A stretch of DNA of 25,320 nt from CAZOOA01 sp964581355 (GCA_964581355.1 CAZOOA010000041.1:1-25320); one strand, 5' to 3'; shown: positions 1-8,372, counted from the stretch's first letter. Translations and numbers: made by a program. The notes: generated by a model from the letters alone, not told the origin.

Positions 1-10
1 GGAGGGCAAG

Positions 11-748
11 GTGAAACAAAAACTATATTTTGTCCTGGCGGTTGTTTTCGCCCTAGTGGCCGCCGGGGGGGTATATCTTTACATGGAAAACCTGGAGCAG
101 GAAACCAGGCAGGACCTGGAGTATGGCACCATGCTGGTTACCAGGGACTATATCCCCATGCGCACTGTTGTAACCAGCGACATGCTGGAGACCAAAGAAG
201 TGCCGTTGAGCCAGGTGCGAAATGATGCCCTGAAGGATAAAGACGAAATAGCCGGCAGCATAACCAAGACTCCGTTTTACCCGGGAGAACCTTTTTTGCA
301 GGAAAAGCTGGCTTCGCCGGGGGAGACGGGCAACAGCCTCTCCTACAACATTGCTTCAGGGAAGCGGGCGGTTTCCGTGGCCGTAAATGAAGTCATCGGG
401 GTGGGTTACATGGTCTTACCCGGGGACCGGGTGGATGTTATCGTTGTTATGGAGAAGGAAGAAACAACAGTTATCCATGGAGAGGAAGGCCAGGTCATAG
501 ACCGGGAGGAAGAGCGGACGTATACTTCCGAGATCTGTGCCCAGGATTTAAAAGTCCTGGCGGTCAACCAAACCATGGCTGCGGACCAGGAATCCCTGGA
601 GGCAACAACAGTGACCCTGGAAGTTTCCCCTGATGAAGCGCAAAAACTGGTATTGGCGGACGAACGTGGTGTGATCCGGCTTCTTTTGAGGGAGGCCACA
701 GATACCGAAACTGTAACAGCAACACCCTTAAGGCTGGATGATTTTTAG
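11..748 (+). CDS. cpaB: Flp pilus assembly protein CpaB/RcpC (SAF domain)
   Basis: This protein is a component of the Tad/Flp type IVc pilus machine and is thought to act at the envelope during pilus assembly. The 245-residue product has one N-terminal hydrophobic segment (about residues 5-23). A SAF-type domain follows (about 40-105), with the usual 'A/TRDYIPMRTVVTSDML' pattern, and then a CpaB/RcpC C-terminal region with alternating beta-type sequence to about 240. The GTG start at 11 follows a GGAGGG ribosome binding site at 1-6. The stop lies 9 bp before the cpaE start, so the two are probably co-transcribed. The family call rests on the SAF region, the anchor and the order cpaB-cpaE-cpaF-tadB-tadC. 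The operon promoter must lie left of the window. Confidence 0.88.
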   Translation: MKQKLYFVLAVVFALVAAGGVYLYMENLEQETRQDLEYGTMLVTRDYIPMRTVVTSDMLETKEVPLSQVRNDALKDKDEIAGSITKTPFYPGEPFLQEKLASPGETGNSLSYNIASGKRAVSVAVNEVIGVGYMVLPGDRVDVIVVMEKEETTVIHGEEGQVIDREEERTYTSEICAQDLKVLAVNQTMAADQESLEATTVTLEVSPDEAQKLVLADERGVIRLLLREATDTETVTATPLRLDDF

Positions 749-757
749 GAACAGGGG

Positions 758-2068
758 GTGATTTACGTGGGTGAGAAGCAGAAAGAAAGCAAAGAAACAA
801 AAGAAACCAAAGAAGTCGAGGAAACAAAGGAAACGAAAGAGGCCATCCGGGTACTCATTGCCGATGATATTGTCCAAACCCGCACCGATATACGCAGGCT
901 GCTTTATTTTGAAGAAGATGTGGAGGTTGTCGGGGAGGCGGGAACCGGCCGGGAAGCGCTGGACCTGATCGGCGAAACCCGCCCGGATATTATCCTGATG
1001 GATATTAATATGCCCGTGATGGACGGCATTACCGCTACGGAAGAGGTGTCTTTTAATCACCCGGAAGTCAGCGTGATTATTATTTCCATCCAGGGTGAGC
1101 AGGAATACCTGAAAAAGGCCATGGCGGCAGGGGCCCGGGATTACCTGGTCAAGCCCTTGAGCAGCGAAGAAATGGCCAATACCATCCGCCAGGTGTATCG
1201 GTTGAACAGGCGCCGCAATCAAGGGATAAGCAGCCCCAGCAGCCCCAGCAGCCAGGTGGTAGAACAAGGACCTGCTCTGCCGGATAATCAATACAAGACG
1301 GTGACCCTGTTTAGCGGTAAAGGCGGGACGGGCAAGACCACCTTGGCGGCGAACCTGGCCGTGGTGCTGGCCAGGAAAAAGATGAAGGTGGCCCTGGTGG
1401 ACCTGGACCTGCAATTTGGAGATATTTCTCTGCTGTTTAACGTGAACGATACCCGCAATATTTGCGATCTGGCAGAGGAAGAGGAAATCAACCGGGAGTC
1501 CCTGGACAGTTGTTTGATTCACCATATTTCCGGGGTTTACATCCTGGCGGCTTCGCCCTGGCCCCAGGAGGCGGAAAAACTCAGCGTGGAGCAGGTAAAG
1601 GCTACTTTAAAGACCCTGCAGGAGTCCTTCGACTGCGTGATTATTGATACGGCGGCAACATTTAACGAGATCAACCTGATGGTTTTGGAAGAGTCCGATT
1701 TGATCATGCTTCCGGCCCGCAAGGACATTGCAGCGATCAAAAATATCAAAGCGGTGCTGGATATTTTGCAATCACTGAACCTGGAAAACAAGGTCCAGGT
1801 GGTTCTGAACCAGGCCAACCTGGATTTGGGTATAGAGTTGAAAGAACTGGAGCAGGCCCTGGAGCGTACCATGGCCCATTCCATCACCGGAGATGAAAAA
1901 GCCGTGGTCACCTCTATCAACAAAGGGGTGCCCTTTGTCACAGAGTATGCCAGCGCTGAAATCACAAAAAACATGGTGGAGCTGGGCGACAAAATGCTGC
2001 ATGGGTTTAAAGAAAAAAGCCCGGATATGGTGAAAAAACATGCCCTGGCCAAACTGTTCAGCTTTTAA
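758..2068 (+). CDS. cpaE: Receiver-domain/CpaE (TadZ) ATPase fusion, pilus localisation protein
   Basis: This is a CpaE/TadZ-type MinD/ParA-family ATPase that positions the Tad pilus machine. A low-complexity Lys/Glu/Thr-rich start (residues 4-27) precedes a response-regulator receiver domain (about 28-150). A Ser/Pro linker leads to a ParA-like ATPase with a deviant Walker A, GKGGTGKTT (about residues 187-195), and DLDLQFGD downstream. Unlike degenerate CpaE receivers such as that of Caulobacter, this one keeps the acidic pair (ADD), the phospho-acceptor Asp in LMDINMP (about residue 82), a Ser in IIISIQ and the Lys in VKP. It therefore looks phosphorylatable. GTG 758 is used here, with AGGA at 747-750. 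GTG 767, with AGGGGGTG just upstream, is an equally possible start three codons later. Confidence 0.88.
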   Translation: MIYVGEKQKESKETKETKEVEETKETKEAIRVLIADDIVQTRTDIRRLLYFEEDVEVVGEAGTGREALDLIGETRPDIILMDINMPVMDGITATEEVSFNHPEVSVIIISIQGEQEYLKKAMAAGARDYLVKPLSSEEMANTIRQVYRLNRRRNQGISSPSSPSSQVVEQGPALPDNQYKTVTLFSGKGGTGKTTLAANLAVVLARKKMKVALVDLDLQFGDISLLFNVNDTRNICDLAEEEEINRESLDSCLIHHISGVYILAASPWPQEAEKLSVEQVKATLKTLQESFDCVIIDTAATFNEINLMVLEESDLIMLPARKDIAAIKNIKAVLDILQSLNLENKVQVVLNQANLDLGIELKELEQALERTMAHSITGDEKAVVTSINKGVPFVTEYASAEITKNMVELGDKMLHGFKEKSPDMVKKHALAKLFSF

Positions 2069-2092
2069 ATTATAAACAAGGGAGGGCGTAAG

Positions 2093-3553
2093 ATGTCGCT
2101 TCTGAGCAGGCTGCAGAGAGCAAACCAGGAGAAACCGGTCCGGGATACACCTGCACCATCCCAGGAAAAGCCAACGTCTTCAGTGTCAGCGGACAAAGCG
2201 GGAGAGCCGAAGACAAAAAAAGCTGTGGAGCCTGAGACAAAAAAGGAAAAGCCAGCGGCAAAAAAGGAACAGAAAAAACAGCAAAACCCTTCGCCGCCCA
2301 AAGATCCTCATGCCGGCTTAAAAGCTTCAGTGCATAAAAAACTGATCGAAAAAGTGGAAAAACTGGAAGGAAGCCGTTCCTTGCAGGAGGAAATCCATGG
2401 TATTGCCACGGAAATACTGGACCAGGAAGTCACTTTTCTACCCAAGGGCGAGCGGGAGAAAATCCTGCAGGAAATTGTAGCCGAGGCAGTAGGATATGGG
2501 CCTATCCATCCTCTCCTGGCGGATCATACGGTCACGGAAATTATGGTCAACGGACCGGAGAAAGTTTACGTGGAACGGGATGGGAAGCTGCAGCAGACTG
2601 ATATCGTGTTTCGCGATGATGCTCATGTGCTGCACATCATCGAAAAAATTGTTGCTCCCCTGGGGCGGCGGATCGATGAAAGCCAGCCCATGGTGGATGC
2701 CCGGCTTCCTGACGGTTCCCGGGTCAATGCCATCATTACCCCCCTGGCGCTAAACGGTCCTACCCTGACCATTCGCAAGTTTTCTGAAGTTCCTTTTACC
2801 ATCGACGACCTGCTGGAATTTGAAACGTTAAGCCCCGAGATGGCAGAATTTCTGGAAGCGGCGGTAAAAGGCCGCTTGAATGCTATCGTTTCCGGGGGGA
2901 CCGGGTCCGGGAAGACATCCACCCTGAATGTTTTATCCTCCTTCATTGGTGGTAGCGAGCGGATCGTGACCATTGAAGATGCGGCGGAGATCAAGCTCTG
3001 CCAGGAACACGTGGTTACCCTGGAAGCCCGGCTGCCCAACACCGAAGGCAAAGGCGGTGTTTCTATCCGCGACCTGGTGCGAAATGCTTTGAGAATGCGT
3101 CCGGACCGGATCGTGGTGGGAGAGGTCCGCAGCGGGGAGGCCCTGGATATGCTCCAAGCAATGAACACAGGACACGACGGCTCCCTGACCACCGGCCATG
3201 CCAACAGTCCCCGGGATATACTATCCCGGCTGGAAACCATGGTGATGATGGCGGGCATGGAGCTGCCTGTGCGGGCCATCCGGGAGCAGATAGCTTCAGC
3301 TATCGACCTGGTTATCCACCAGAGCCGGATGAAGGATGGAAGCCGAAAGGTTACCCATATCACGGAAATCCAGGGGATGGAAGGCGATGTCATTGTGATG
3401 CAGGACCTCTTTGTATTCCAGCAGGAGGGGATTAACGAGGAAGGCAAAGTGATGGGCAGGTTTCGCCCGACGGGCATTCGTCCCAAGTTTATGCCTCAGT
3501 TGGAAGTCAGCGGCTTAAACCTGGGTCCGGAAATATTTGCTGATTCCTTTTAG
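2093..3553 (+). CDS. cpaF: Tad pilus secretion ATPase CpaF/TadA
   Basis: CpaF is the cytoplasmic hexameric ATPase that powers Flp pilus assembly, a member of the type II/IV secretion ATPase (VirB11/PilT) superfamily. The 486-residue product begins with a Lys/Pro/Glu-rich, probably disordered stretch of about 85 residues. An N-terminal domain then runs to about 255, with the typical 'GYGPIHPLLAD..VTEIMVNGP' pattern. The motor domain carries Walker A GGTGSGKTS near residue 268, an acidic Asp box (TIEDAAE), Walker B region (RPDRIVVGEVRSGEA) and the conserved His box (LTTGHANSP). The ATG follows AAGGGAGGG at 2078-2086. It sits 24 bp after cpaE and 18 bp before tadB, so all are likely one transcript. 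The basic N-terminal extension is longer than in a minimal CpaF. Confidence 0.95.
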   Translation: MSLLSRLQRANQEKPVRDTPAPSQEKPTSSVSADKAGEPKTKKAVEPETKKEKPAAKKEQKKQQNPSPPKDPHAGLKASVHKKLIEKVEKLEGSRSLQEEIHGIATEILDQEVTFLPKGEREKILQEIVAEAVGYGPIHPLLADHTVTEIMVNGPEKVYVERDGKLQQTDIVFRDDAHVLHIIEKIVAPLGRRIDESQPMVDARLPDGSRVNAIITPLALNGPTLTIRKFSEVPFTIDDLLEFETLSPEMAEFLEAAVKGRLNAIVSGGTGSGKTSTLNVLSSFIGGSERIVTIEDAAEIKLCQEHVVTLEARLPNTEGKGGVSIRDLVRNALRMRPDRIVVGEVRSGEALDMLQAMNTGHDGSLTTGHANSPRDILSRLETMVMMAGMELPVRAIREQIASAIDLVIHQSRMKDGSRKVTHITEIQGMEGDVIVMQDLFVFQQEGINEEGKVMGRFRPTGIRPKFMPQLEVSGLNLGPEIFADSF

Positions 3554-3571
3554 CAGGGGAGGGGAGAAAAG

Positions 3572-4549
3572 ATGGAAATGCAATATATCGTACCACTGCT
3601 GGCATTTTTTGTCGTGATCTTGTTGTTTAGCGGTGTGTATGCAGTTACCCGGTCGAAGAAAGAGCAGGTTCAGTCCCGCTTGCAGAAATATACCCGCTCC
3701 TCGGGAACCGAAGAAAAAAAAGAGCAGGAGCAGACGTCGGATCCCCAGGGGGGACGGCTGCGCAAGCCGTTCCAGTCGGCCAGCCGGGCAATGGCGCCCC
3801 GGGGCTGGATGAAAAAGGCCGAGCTGGAGCTGGCCCAGGCGGATATTCCACTGAAACCAGAAGAGTATGTCATGCTGAACATTCTTTTGGTCTGCGCATC
3901 GATCTTTTTGGCTTTTGCTTTAACCGACAGCCTGATCGTGGTGCTTGTCCTGGCCCTGGCCTCAGCCCTGGTTCCACCCATGCTGGTCAAACGGTCCCGG
4001 GCCAGGCGTACGGCCCGGTTTAACAACCAGCTGGGGGAAGGGCTGGTGATTATGGCCAATTCGCTGCGGGCAGGGTTTAGTTTCCTGCAGGCGGTGGATA
4101 CCCTGAGCAAGGAAATGCCGCCCCCATTGTCAACGGAATTTGCCCGCCTGCTGAAAGAGATGAACCTGGGAACCCCGACCGAGGAAGCCCTGACCCGCTT
4201 GATGGAGCGGGTGGACAGTGAAGATCTGGACCTGGTGGTTACCGCGGTTAAGATTCAACGCCAGATTGGCGGCAACTTGGCCGAAGTGTTGGATAAGATC
4301 GGGCATACCATCCAGGAACGGATCAGGTTCCAGGGGAACCTGAAAACCCTTACCGCCCAGGGCCGGATTTCCGGGTTGATTATTTCCTTGCTGCCGGTAT
4401 TTATCCTGGCTTTTGTCATGACAGTAAATCCGTCTTACATGTCACCACTGTTTTCCAGCCCGGCGGGGATTGTCATGCTGGGACTGGCCGTATGTTCCCA
4501 GGTGATCGGGCTGCTGTTGATCCGTAAAATAGTTAACATTGAATACTAA
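3572..4549 (+). CDS. tadB: Tad pilus inner-membrane platform protein TadB
   Basis: TadB is one of two polytopic membrane proteins that form the inner-membrane platform of the Tad pilus and couple to CpaF. The 325-residue product has an N-terminal membrane segment (about 5-25), a charged cytoplasmic stretch, and a hydrophobic pair near 90-135. A T2SSF/GspF-type cytoplasmic helical domain follows (about 150-260, containing 'SLRAGFSFLQAVDTLSKEM' and 'IQRQIGGNLAEVLDKIG'), then two C-terminal membrane segments. Length and topology match TadB. The ATG is preceded by AGGGGAGGGGAG. The neighbouring cpaF and tadC confirm the assignment. Confidence 0.92.
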   Translation: MEMQYIVPLLAFFVVILLFSGVYAVTRSKKEQVQSRLQKYTRSSGTEEKKEQEQTSDPQGGRLRKPFQSASRAMAPRGWMKKAELELAQADIPLKPEEYVMLNILLVCASIFLAFALTDSLIVVLVLALASALVPPMLVKRSRARRTARFNNQLGEGLVIMANSLRAGFSFLQAVDTLSKEMPPPLSTEFARLLKEMNLGTPTEEALTRLMERVDSEDLDLVVTAVKIQRQIGGNLAEVLDKIGHTIQERIRFQGNLKTLTAQGRISGLIISLLPVFILAFVMTVNPSYMSPLFSSPAGIVMLGLAVCSQVIGLLLIRKIVNIEY

Positions 4550-4709
4550 CCACCATGGCTCTTGCGGGTCACAGCAGGGGATGAAAAAATTTATTGCAGT
4601 TCAAAGTGATACAAAGTGATGATTTGCAACGCTGCATCCCGCTTTTTGTGAAAATGGTGTACTCGCCGCCGCCGGGAAGTTTTTTATCAAGAAAGACGAG
4701 GTGTTGGAA

Positions 4710-5603
4710 ATGGCTTATGCTGTGGCGCTGTTTGTGTTTATGTCGGCTTGTTCCCTGGGTCTTTCCCTGACCAGGGGGAAAAAACAGGAAAAAGTGGATG
4801 TTTTGCAGCGGCTGGGGCAGGCTGCAGAACAACCCGGGGCAACAGTGCGGGAAGTGGAGCTGAAAAAACCGTTTGCAGAGCGGGCCTTAAAACCCATCCT
4901 GGCCGGTATTGCCAGCCTGATCACCCTGTTAATGCCCGCCCAGATCCGCAACTCCCTGGAGCCGAAACTGCAGCAGGCCGGTAGGCCGGGGAACTTGACA
5001 GCAGGCGAGTTTTTGGCCCTGCGTGTTTCTATTGCCCTGGTCTTGGGCCTGGTCCCGCTGCTGCTGCACGGAGGTTTTTTGCTGGCGGTGGTCCTGGCGG
5101 CGCTGGGTTGGGTTTTACCGGGGCTGTATTTGAACAACCGCATCAGTCAACGAATGCGTGAGATTGAGAAGGACCTGCCCAATGTGCTGGACCTGTTGAC
5201 CGTTAGCGTGGAAGCTGGAATGGGGTTTGACGGGGCCATGGGCAAGGTTGTGGAAAAGTCCTCAGGTGTGCTGGCGGAAGAGTTTGAACGGGTGCTGCGG
5301 GAGAACTCCATGGGCAAAAGCCGAAAAGAAGCGTTAAAAGATATGGCCAACCGGTTGAACGATGAAAATATAACCACCTTTGTTGGGGCCATTGTCCAGG
5401 CCGACCAGCTGGGAATTCGCTTCGGGCAGGTTTTAAGGGTTCAGTCGGACCAGGTGCGCCTGAAAAAGAAACAGAAAGTGGAAGAAGCGGCGATGAAAAC
5501 CCCGATCAAAGTGCTTTTTCCCCTGGTGTTTTTTATCTTCCCCACCATCTTTATTGTTCTGCTGGGTCCGGCGGCGATAAAAATTGCTTCCACGCTGTTT
5601 TAG
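4710..5603 (+). CDS. tadC: Tad pilus inner-membrane platform protein TadC
   Basis: TadC is the second platform protein, paralogous to TadB. The product of about 297 residues has an N-terminal membrane segment, a hydrophobic pair around residues 105-145, a T2SSF domain (containing 'EKDLPNVLDLLTVSVEAG' and 'ADQLGIRFGQVLRVQSDQ') and a C-terminal hydrophobic hairpin ending near ALKIASTLF-like residues. ATG 4710 is preferred because GAGGTG at 4698-4703 is six bases upstream. The in-frame GTG at 4701 lies inside that ribosome binding site. A 160-bp gap separates it from tadB. The gap holds two near-tandem CAAAGTGAT copies (4602-4610, 4612-4620) and no pilin gene. Confidence 0.91.
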   Translation: MAYAVALFVFMSACSLGLSLTRGKKQEKVDVLQRLGQAAEQPGATVREVELKKPFAERALKPILAGIASLITLLMPAQIRNSLEPKLQQAGRPGNLTAGEFLALRVSIALVLGLVPLLLHGGFLLAVVLAALGWVLPGLYLNNRISQRMREIEKDLPNVLDLLTVSVEAGMGFDGAMGKVVEKSSGVLAEEFERVLRENSMGKSRKEALKDMANRLNDENITTFVGAIVQADQLGIRFGQVLRVQSDQVRLKKKQKVEEAAMKTPIKVLFPLVFFIFPTIFIVLLGPAAIKIASTLF

Positions 5604-5680
5604 AACGCTTGCGGGTTTGCTGCAGCCGGCTGGTCTTGTTTTGTCTTTTGTTTTCTCTCCTGGATGGAGGTGTCTTTTCA

Positions 5681-6238
5681 ATGCTCAACATATTGATGGA
5701 TCTGATCCTGGCAGCAGTCCTGGTGGTATCCTTTTATTCCGACATCAGGCACCGCCGGATTTACAATAAAGTGGTTTTTCCCGGTATGATGGCCGGCCTG
5801 CTGCTGAATCTTCTTGCCTCGGGGCCTGCCGGATTGCTCTTTTCACTGCAGGGTCTTCTCCTGGGGATTGCTCTTTTATTCCTGCCTTTCGCCCTGGGGG
5901 GCATGGGTGCCGGGGATGTGAAGCTGTTGGGTGTGGTAGGTGCCTTTCAGGGACCCTGGTTTGTATTTTACGTGTTCCTGGCGGCAGCCCTGTTGGGAGG
6001 AGTTATTTCCCTGGTGGCAATGGCCAGGGATTATCGCCTGCCGGCTTTTGTCAAGAACGCTCTTTTGACCCTGTATTTTTTGCCGGTGAGGGGCTTGCAG
6101 TGGAATGCCGTCGCTGTAGGGCAGGGCGGTGAATCTGCAGGCAGGGCCGGCAAGAGAATCCCCTATGGGCCGGCCATTGTCCTGGGAGCTCTGGCGGTTT
6201 ATGCCTGGCAGTTCCTGGGGTATGGGAGGGGGTTCTGA
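5681..6238 (+). CDS. cpaA: Prepilin peptidase CpaA/TadV (A24 family)
   Basis: This membrane-embedded aspartyl protease cleaves the leader of Flp pre-pilins. The product of about 185 residues is nearly all membrane segments. It carries the two A24 aspartate motifs: the first in 'YSDIRHRRIYN' near the N-terminus, the second in 'GGMGAGDVKLLG'. It lacks the N-terminal methyltransferase domain of PilD-type enzymes, as is normal for the TadV group. ATG 5681 is chosen because GGAGGTG (5666-5672) is eight bases upstream. The open frame runs back to 5609, but that extra stretch lacks a ribosome binding site. The stop overlaps the next start by one base. No Flp pilin substrate is encoded in the window, so pilin genes probably lie to the left or elsewhere. 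Confidence 0.88.
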   Translation: MLNILMDLILAAVLVVSFYSDIRHRRIYNKVVFPGMMAGLLLNLLASGPAGLLFSLQGLLLGIALLFLPFALGGMGAGDVKLLGVVGAFQGPWFVFYVFLAAALLGGVISLVAMARDYRLPAFVKNALLTLYFLPVRGLQWNAVAVGQGGESAGRAGKRIPYGPAIVLGALAVYAWQFLGYGRGF

Positions 6239-6633
6239 TGGCTGCACCCACGGCACGGGTTTTCAACCTTTCCACCGGCCAGGTTTTAGCCCGGGAAGCT
6301 GTTTTTGCGACGACTTTCTGGAGCCGCTTCAAAGGGTTGATGGGGAAAAAAAGACTGGATCAGGGGATGGATGGTTTAATCTTGCTCCCTTGCCGGGGGG
6401 TTCATTCTTTTTTTATGTCTATGGAAATTGATGTTTTGTTTGTGGGCATCGGTGGTGAGATAGTACATATTGCCCACTCCCTGCCCAAATGGTCTGCAAG
6501 CAGGGTGGTGCGTGAAGCCCACTATGTGGTGGAGCTTCCCGCCGGGAGGGCCAAACAGACCGGCACCTGGGTCGGGCAGCGGATTCTGCTGGAACAACCG
6601 GAAAAGACTCCAGGGGCCAGGCAAAGACGGTAA
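6238..6633 (+). CDS. DUF192 family protein
   Basis: The 131-residue product matches the DUF192 (COG1430) family, whose biochemical function is not established. The diagnostic pattern is visible: 'FWSRFKGLMGKK', then 'GLILLPCRGVHSFFMSMEID', then 'VLFVG..GEIV', and the closing 'VVELPAGRA'. No signal peptide or transmembrane segment is evident, so it may be cytoplasmic, although many relatives are exported. The ATG overlaps the cpaA stop (TGATG), with GGGAGGGGG at 6224-6232 as ribosome binding site, so it is translationally coupled to the pilus operon. A role in pilus assembly is inferred from position only. Confidence 0.85.
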   Translation: MAAPTARVFNLSTGQVLAREAVFATTFWSRFKGLMGKKRLDQGMDGLILLPCRGVHSFFMSMEIDVLFVGIGGEIVHIAHSLPKWSASRVVREAHYVVELPAGRAKQTGTWVGQRILLEQPEKTPGARQRR

Positions 6634-6655
6634 GGACAGGCGGCCGTCTTTTTTT
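6624..6655 (+). terminator. Intrinsic terminator ending the Tad operon
   Basis: AAGACGG (6624-6630) pairs with CCGTCTT (6644-6650), and a T run continues to 6655. The left arm overlaps the last codons of the DUF192 gene. The 13-base loop is large but the stem is perfect. Confidence 0.6.
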
Positions 6656-6697
6656 ATGCCCTTTAAGCTGATGCCGGGAGTTTTTGGCAGGTAACAA

Positions 6698-6726
6698 TTT
6701 TAAAAAGGGACAAATGATGGTATAAT
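6698..6726 (+). promoter_or_regulatory. Extended -10 promoter of the histidine kinase gene
   Basis: A perfect TATAAT at 6721-6726 is preceded by TG plus one base, the extended -10 signature. At 17-bp spacing the -35 position (6698-6703, TTTTAA) is weak. Transcription would start near 6733, about 40 bases before the kinase start and after the upstream terminator. Confidence 0.6.
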
Positions 6727-6771
6727 AGCAGCAGTGAGAAAACAGTGGCATGAACTGAGCAAAGGTATGGG

Positions 6772-7836
6772 GTGGATATGACGTACTTCCAGAAAATTTT
6801 TGACGAACTTCCAGAAGCGGCTTTTATGACCGACAAGACTCACAAGATAACCGCCCTGAACAAGCAGGCAGAAGAAGTCCTCAATGTATCTTACGAGCAG
6901 GTGCGGGGCCGGGCCTTTTGGGATGTGACAGATTCCTCGCAGATTGTCTCCCTGCTGGAGGAAACGGTTATGCTCTGCCGCCCGCCCAGGCTGACCTTTG
7001 AAAATTCCACCATCATTTACGATGTCAGGGGGCGCAAGCGTTTTTTTAAGGTTTCCATGGTTCCCCTGGTGACTTTTGAGGGGGAGTTGAAAAATGTCCT
7101 CACGGTTATGGCGGACATCACCATGCTCAAAGAGATTGAGCAGCTGAAGACAGATTTTTTCGCGACGGTGTCCCACGAGTTTCGCACACCCTTGACCTCC
7201 ATGCTGATGTGTGTGGGAATGATGAAAATGGGTCAGGGCCGGTTGGCCGAGTTTACACCGAAAGGCAAAGAGATCCTGGAGGCCATTGAAGAAGACTGCA
7301 ACCGGCTGCTCAGCCTGGCGGACAATTTACTGGACCTGTCCCGCATGGAAGCCGGGGCTATTGCCATGGACATGGACGAAGCCCATGCGGACAAGATGGT
7401 CCAGGCTGCCCTGGGGACTTTGAAAGTGCAGGCGGAAAAAAGAAATATCAACCTGGTTACCAGTGTCCCTTCGGATCTTCCCGTGATCAAGGCGGACATC
7501 AACAAGATTATCTGGGTCTTGACCAACCTGGTGGGCAATGCCCTGCGCTATACAGGGGAGGGCGATACCATTACTGTAAAAGCCCGGAACAAGGGGACAA
7601 GGCTTTTCTTCTCCGTAATTGATACCGGCAAGGGGATCGCTCCCGAGGACCAGGAACGGATTTTTGAAAAGTACGTCCAGGGCAGCGATGGAAATTACTC
7701 CAGCGGGGGAGCCGGTTTGGGGCTGGCCATCTGCAAAGACATTGTAGAAGCACACGGGGGTGAAATCTGGGTGGAAAGCGAACCTGGAGAAGGCGCCACT
7801 TTTACCTTTTCCATTCCCGTGTTCAGGGATTATTAA
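6772..7836 (+). CDS. Soluble PAS-domain sensor histidine kinase
   Basis: This is a two-component histidine kinase that autophosphorylates on His and passes phosphate to a response regulator. The 354-residue product starts with a PAS domain (about 8-118, with 'EAAFMTDKTHKITALNKQAE'), followed by a HisKA dimerisation domain. The phospho-acceptor is H135 in VSHEFRTPLT. The HATPase domain has an N box (TNLVGNALRY), G1 (DTGKGIAP), an F box (FEKYVQ) and G2 (GAGLGLAI). No transmembrane segment is seen, so the signal is probably cytoplasmic. GTG 6772 has AAAGG six bases before it; ATG 6778 is the alternative. The response regulator gene follows after 94 bp and is its likely partner. The signal sensed cannot be read from the sequence. 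Confidence 0.92.
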   Translation: MDMTYFQKIFDELPEAAFMTDKTHKITALNKQAEEVLNVSYEQVRGRAFWDVTDSSQIVSLLEETVMLCRPPRLTFENSTIIYDVRGRKRFFKVSMVPLVTFEGELKNVLTVMADITMLKEIEQLKTDFFATVSHEFRTPLTSMLMCVGMMKMGQGRLAEFTPKGKEILEAIEEDCNRLLSLADNLLDLSRMEAGAIAMDMDEAHADKMVQAALGTLKVQAEKRNINLVTSVPSDLPVIKADINKIIWVLTNLVGNALRYTGEGDTITVKARNKGTRLFFSVIDTGKGIAPEDQERIFEKYVQGSDGNYSSGGAGLGLAICKDIVEAHGGEIWVESEPGEGATFTFSIPVFRDY

Positions 7837-7900
7837 AGGTGAAAAACTGTGTTTTGGTTCAGTTATCCGCGCCGTGTAAGCTAAGGAAGTTAGTAAACGC

Positions 7901-7922
7901 TATAATATTATTTTAAGGAGGA
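7901..7922 (+). promoter_or_regulatory. TATAAT box and ribosome binding site before the response regulator
   Basis: A perfect TATAAT lies at 7901-7906 and AAGGAGGA at 7915-7922, with the start at 7931. No good -35 is seen 16-18 bases upstream, so a separate promoter for this gene is only possible. Transcription from it would begin close to the ribosome binding site. Confidence 0.3.
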
Positions 7923-7930
7923 ACTCTGCC

Positions 7931-8296
7931 ATGACGAAAAAAATCTTGCTGGTAGAAGACGAAAAGAATATCATCCTGGGGGTGAAAACCTGCCTGGAGG
8001 TGGCCGACTATTCCGTCGAGGTGGTCGAAGACGGAGAAAAAGCTGTTGATTTTGCTGTTAAGGAAAAGCCCGACCTGATCTTGCTGGACCTGATGCTGCC
8101 CAAGGTGAATGGCTTCCAGGCCTGCCAGCAGTTAAAATCCATGCAAGAAACCAAGGATATTCCCATAGTCGTTTTGACAGCCAAGACGGCAGAGGAAGAT
8201 AAAGAACGGGCCTTGCAGGCGGGTGCAGATTCTTATATGACCAAACCCTTTCGCCCGGAAGAGTTGTGGCAGGAGATAAAGAGGTTTATAAATTAA
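7931..8296 (+). CDS. Single-domain response regulator
   Basis: The 121-residue product is a stand-alone receiver domain with no DNA-binding output, like CheY or Spo0F. It has the acidic cluster VEDEKN (residues 8-13), the phospho-acceptor D53 in LLLDLMLP, the Thr in VVLTAKT and the Lys K105 in MTKPF. It probably acts as a phosphate relay or through protein contact, with the upstream soluble kinase as donor. The receiver of CpaE, the pilus operon or another system could be downstream; this is inference. The gene is closed by a strong hairpin terminator. Confidence 0.92.
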   Translation: MTKKILLVEDEKNIILGVKTCLEVADYSVEVVEDGEKAVDFAVKEKPDLILLDLMLPKVNGFQACQQLKSMQETKDIPIVVLTAKTAEEDKERALQAGADSYMTKPFRPEELWQEIKRFIN

Positions 8297-8309
8297 TAAA
8301 TACAAGTAA

Positions 8310-8345
8310 AAACGGGGTTTCCCATTTTGCTGGGAAACCCCGTTT
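8310..8345. terminator. Strong bidirectional terminator between convergent operons
   Basis: A perfect 14-bp stem: AAACGGGGTTTCCC (8310-8323) pairs with the mirror arm at 8332-8345 across an 8-base loop. Both sides carry A or T tracts, so it can end both the response-regulator transcript and the minus-strand por transcript whose last gene stops at 8373. Confidence 0.9.
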
Positions 8346-8372
8346 ATGATCTTGGCAATCCTGTTCTTTTGC

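Noticed and set aside
2623..3486. 287-codon frame antisense to cpaF
   Set aside because: It is fully inside a certain gene, its Ser/Arg-rich composition is typical of antisense shadows, and it has no motif.
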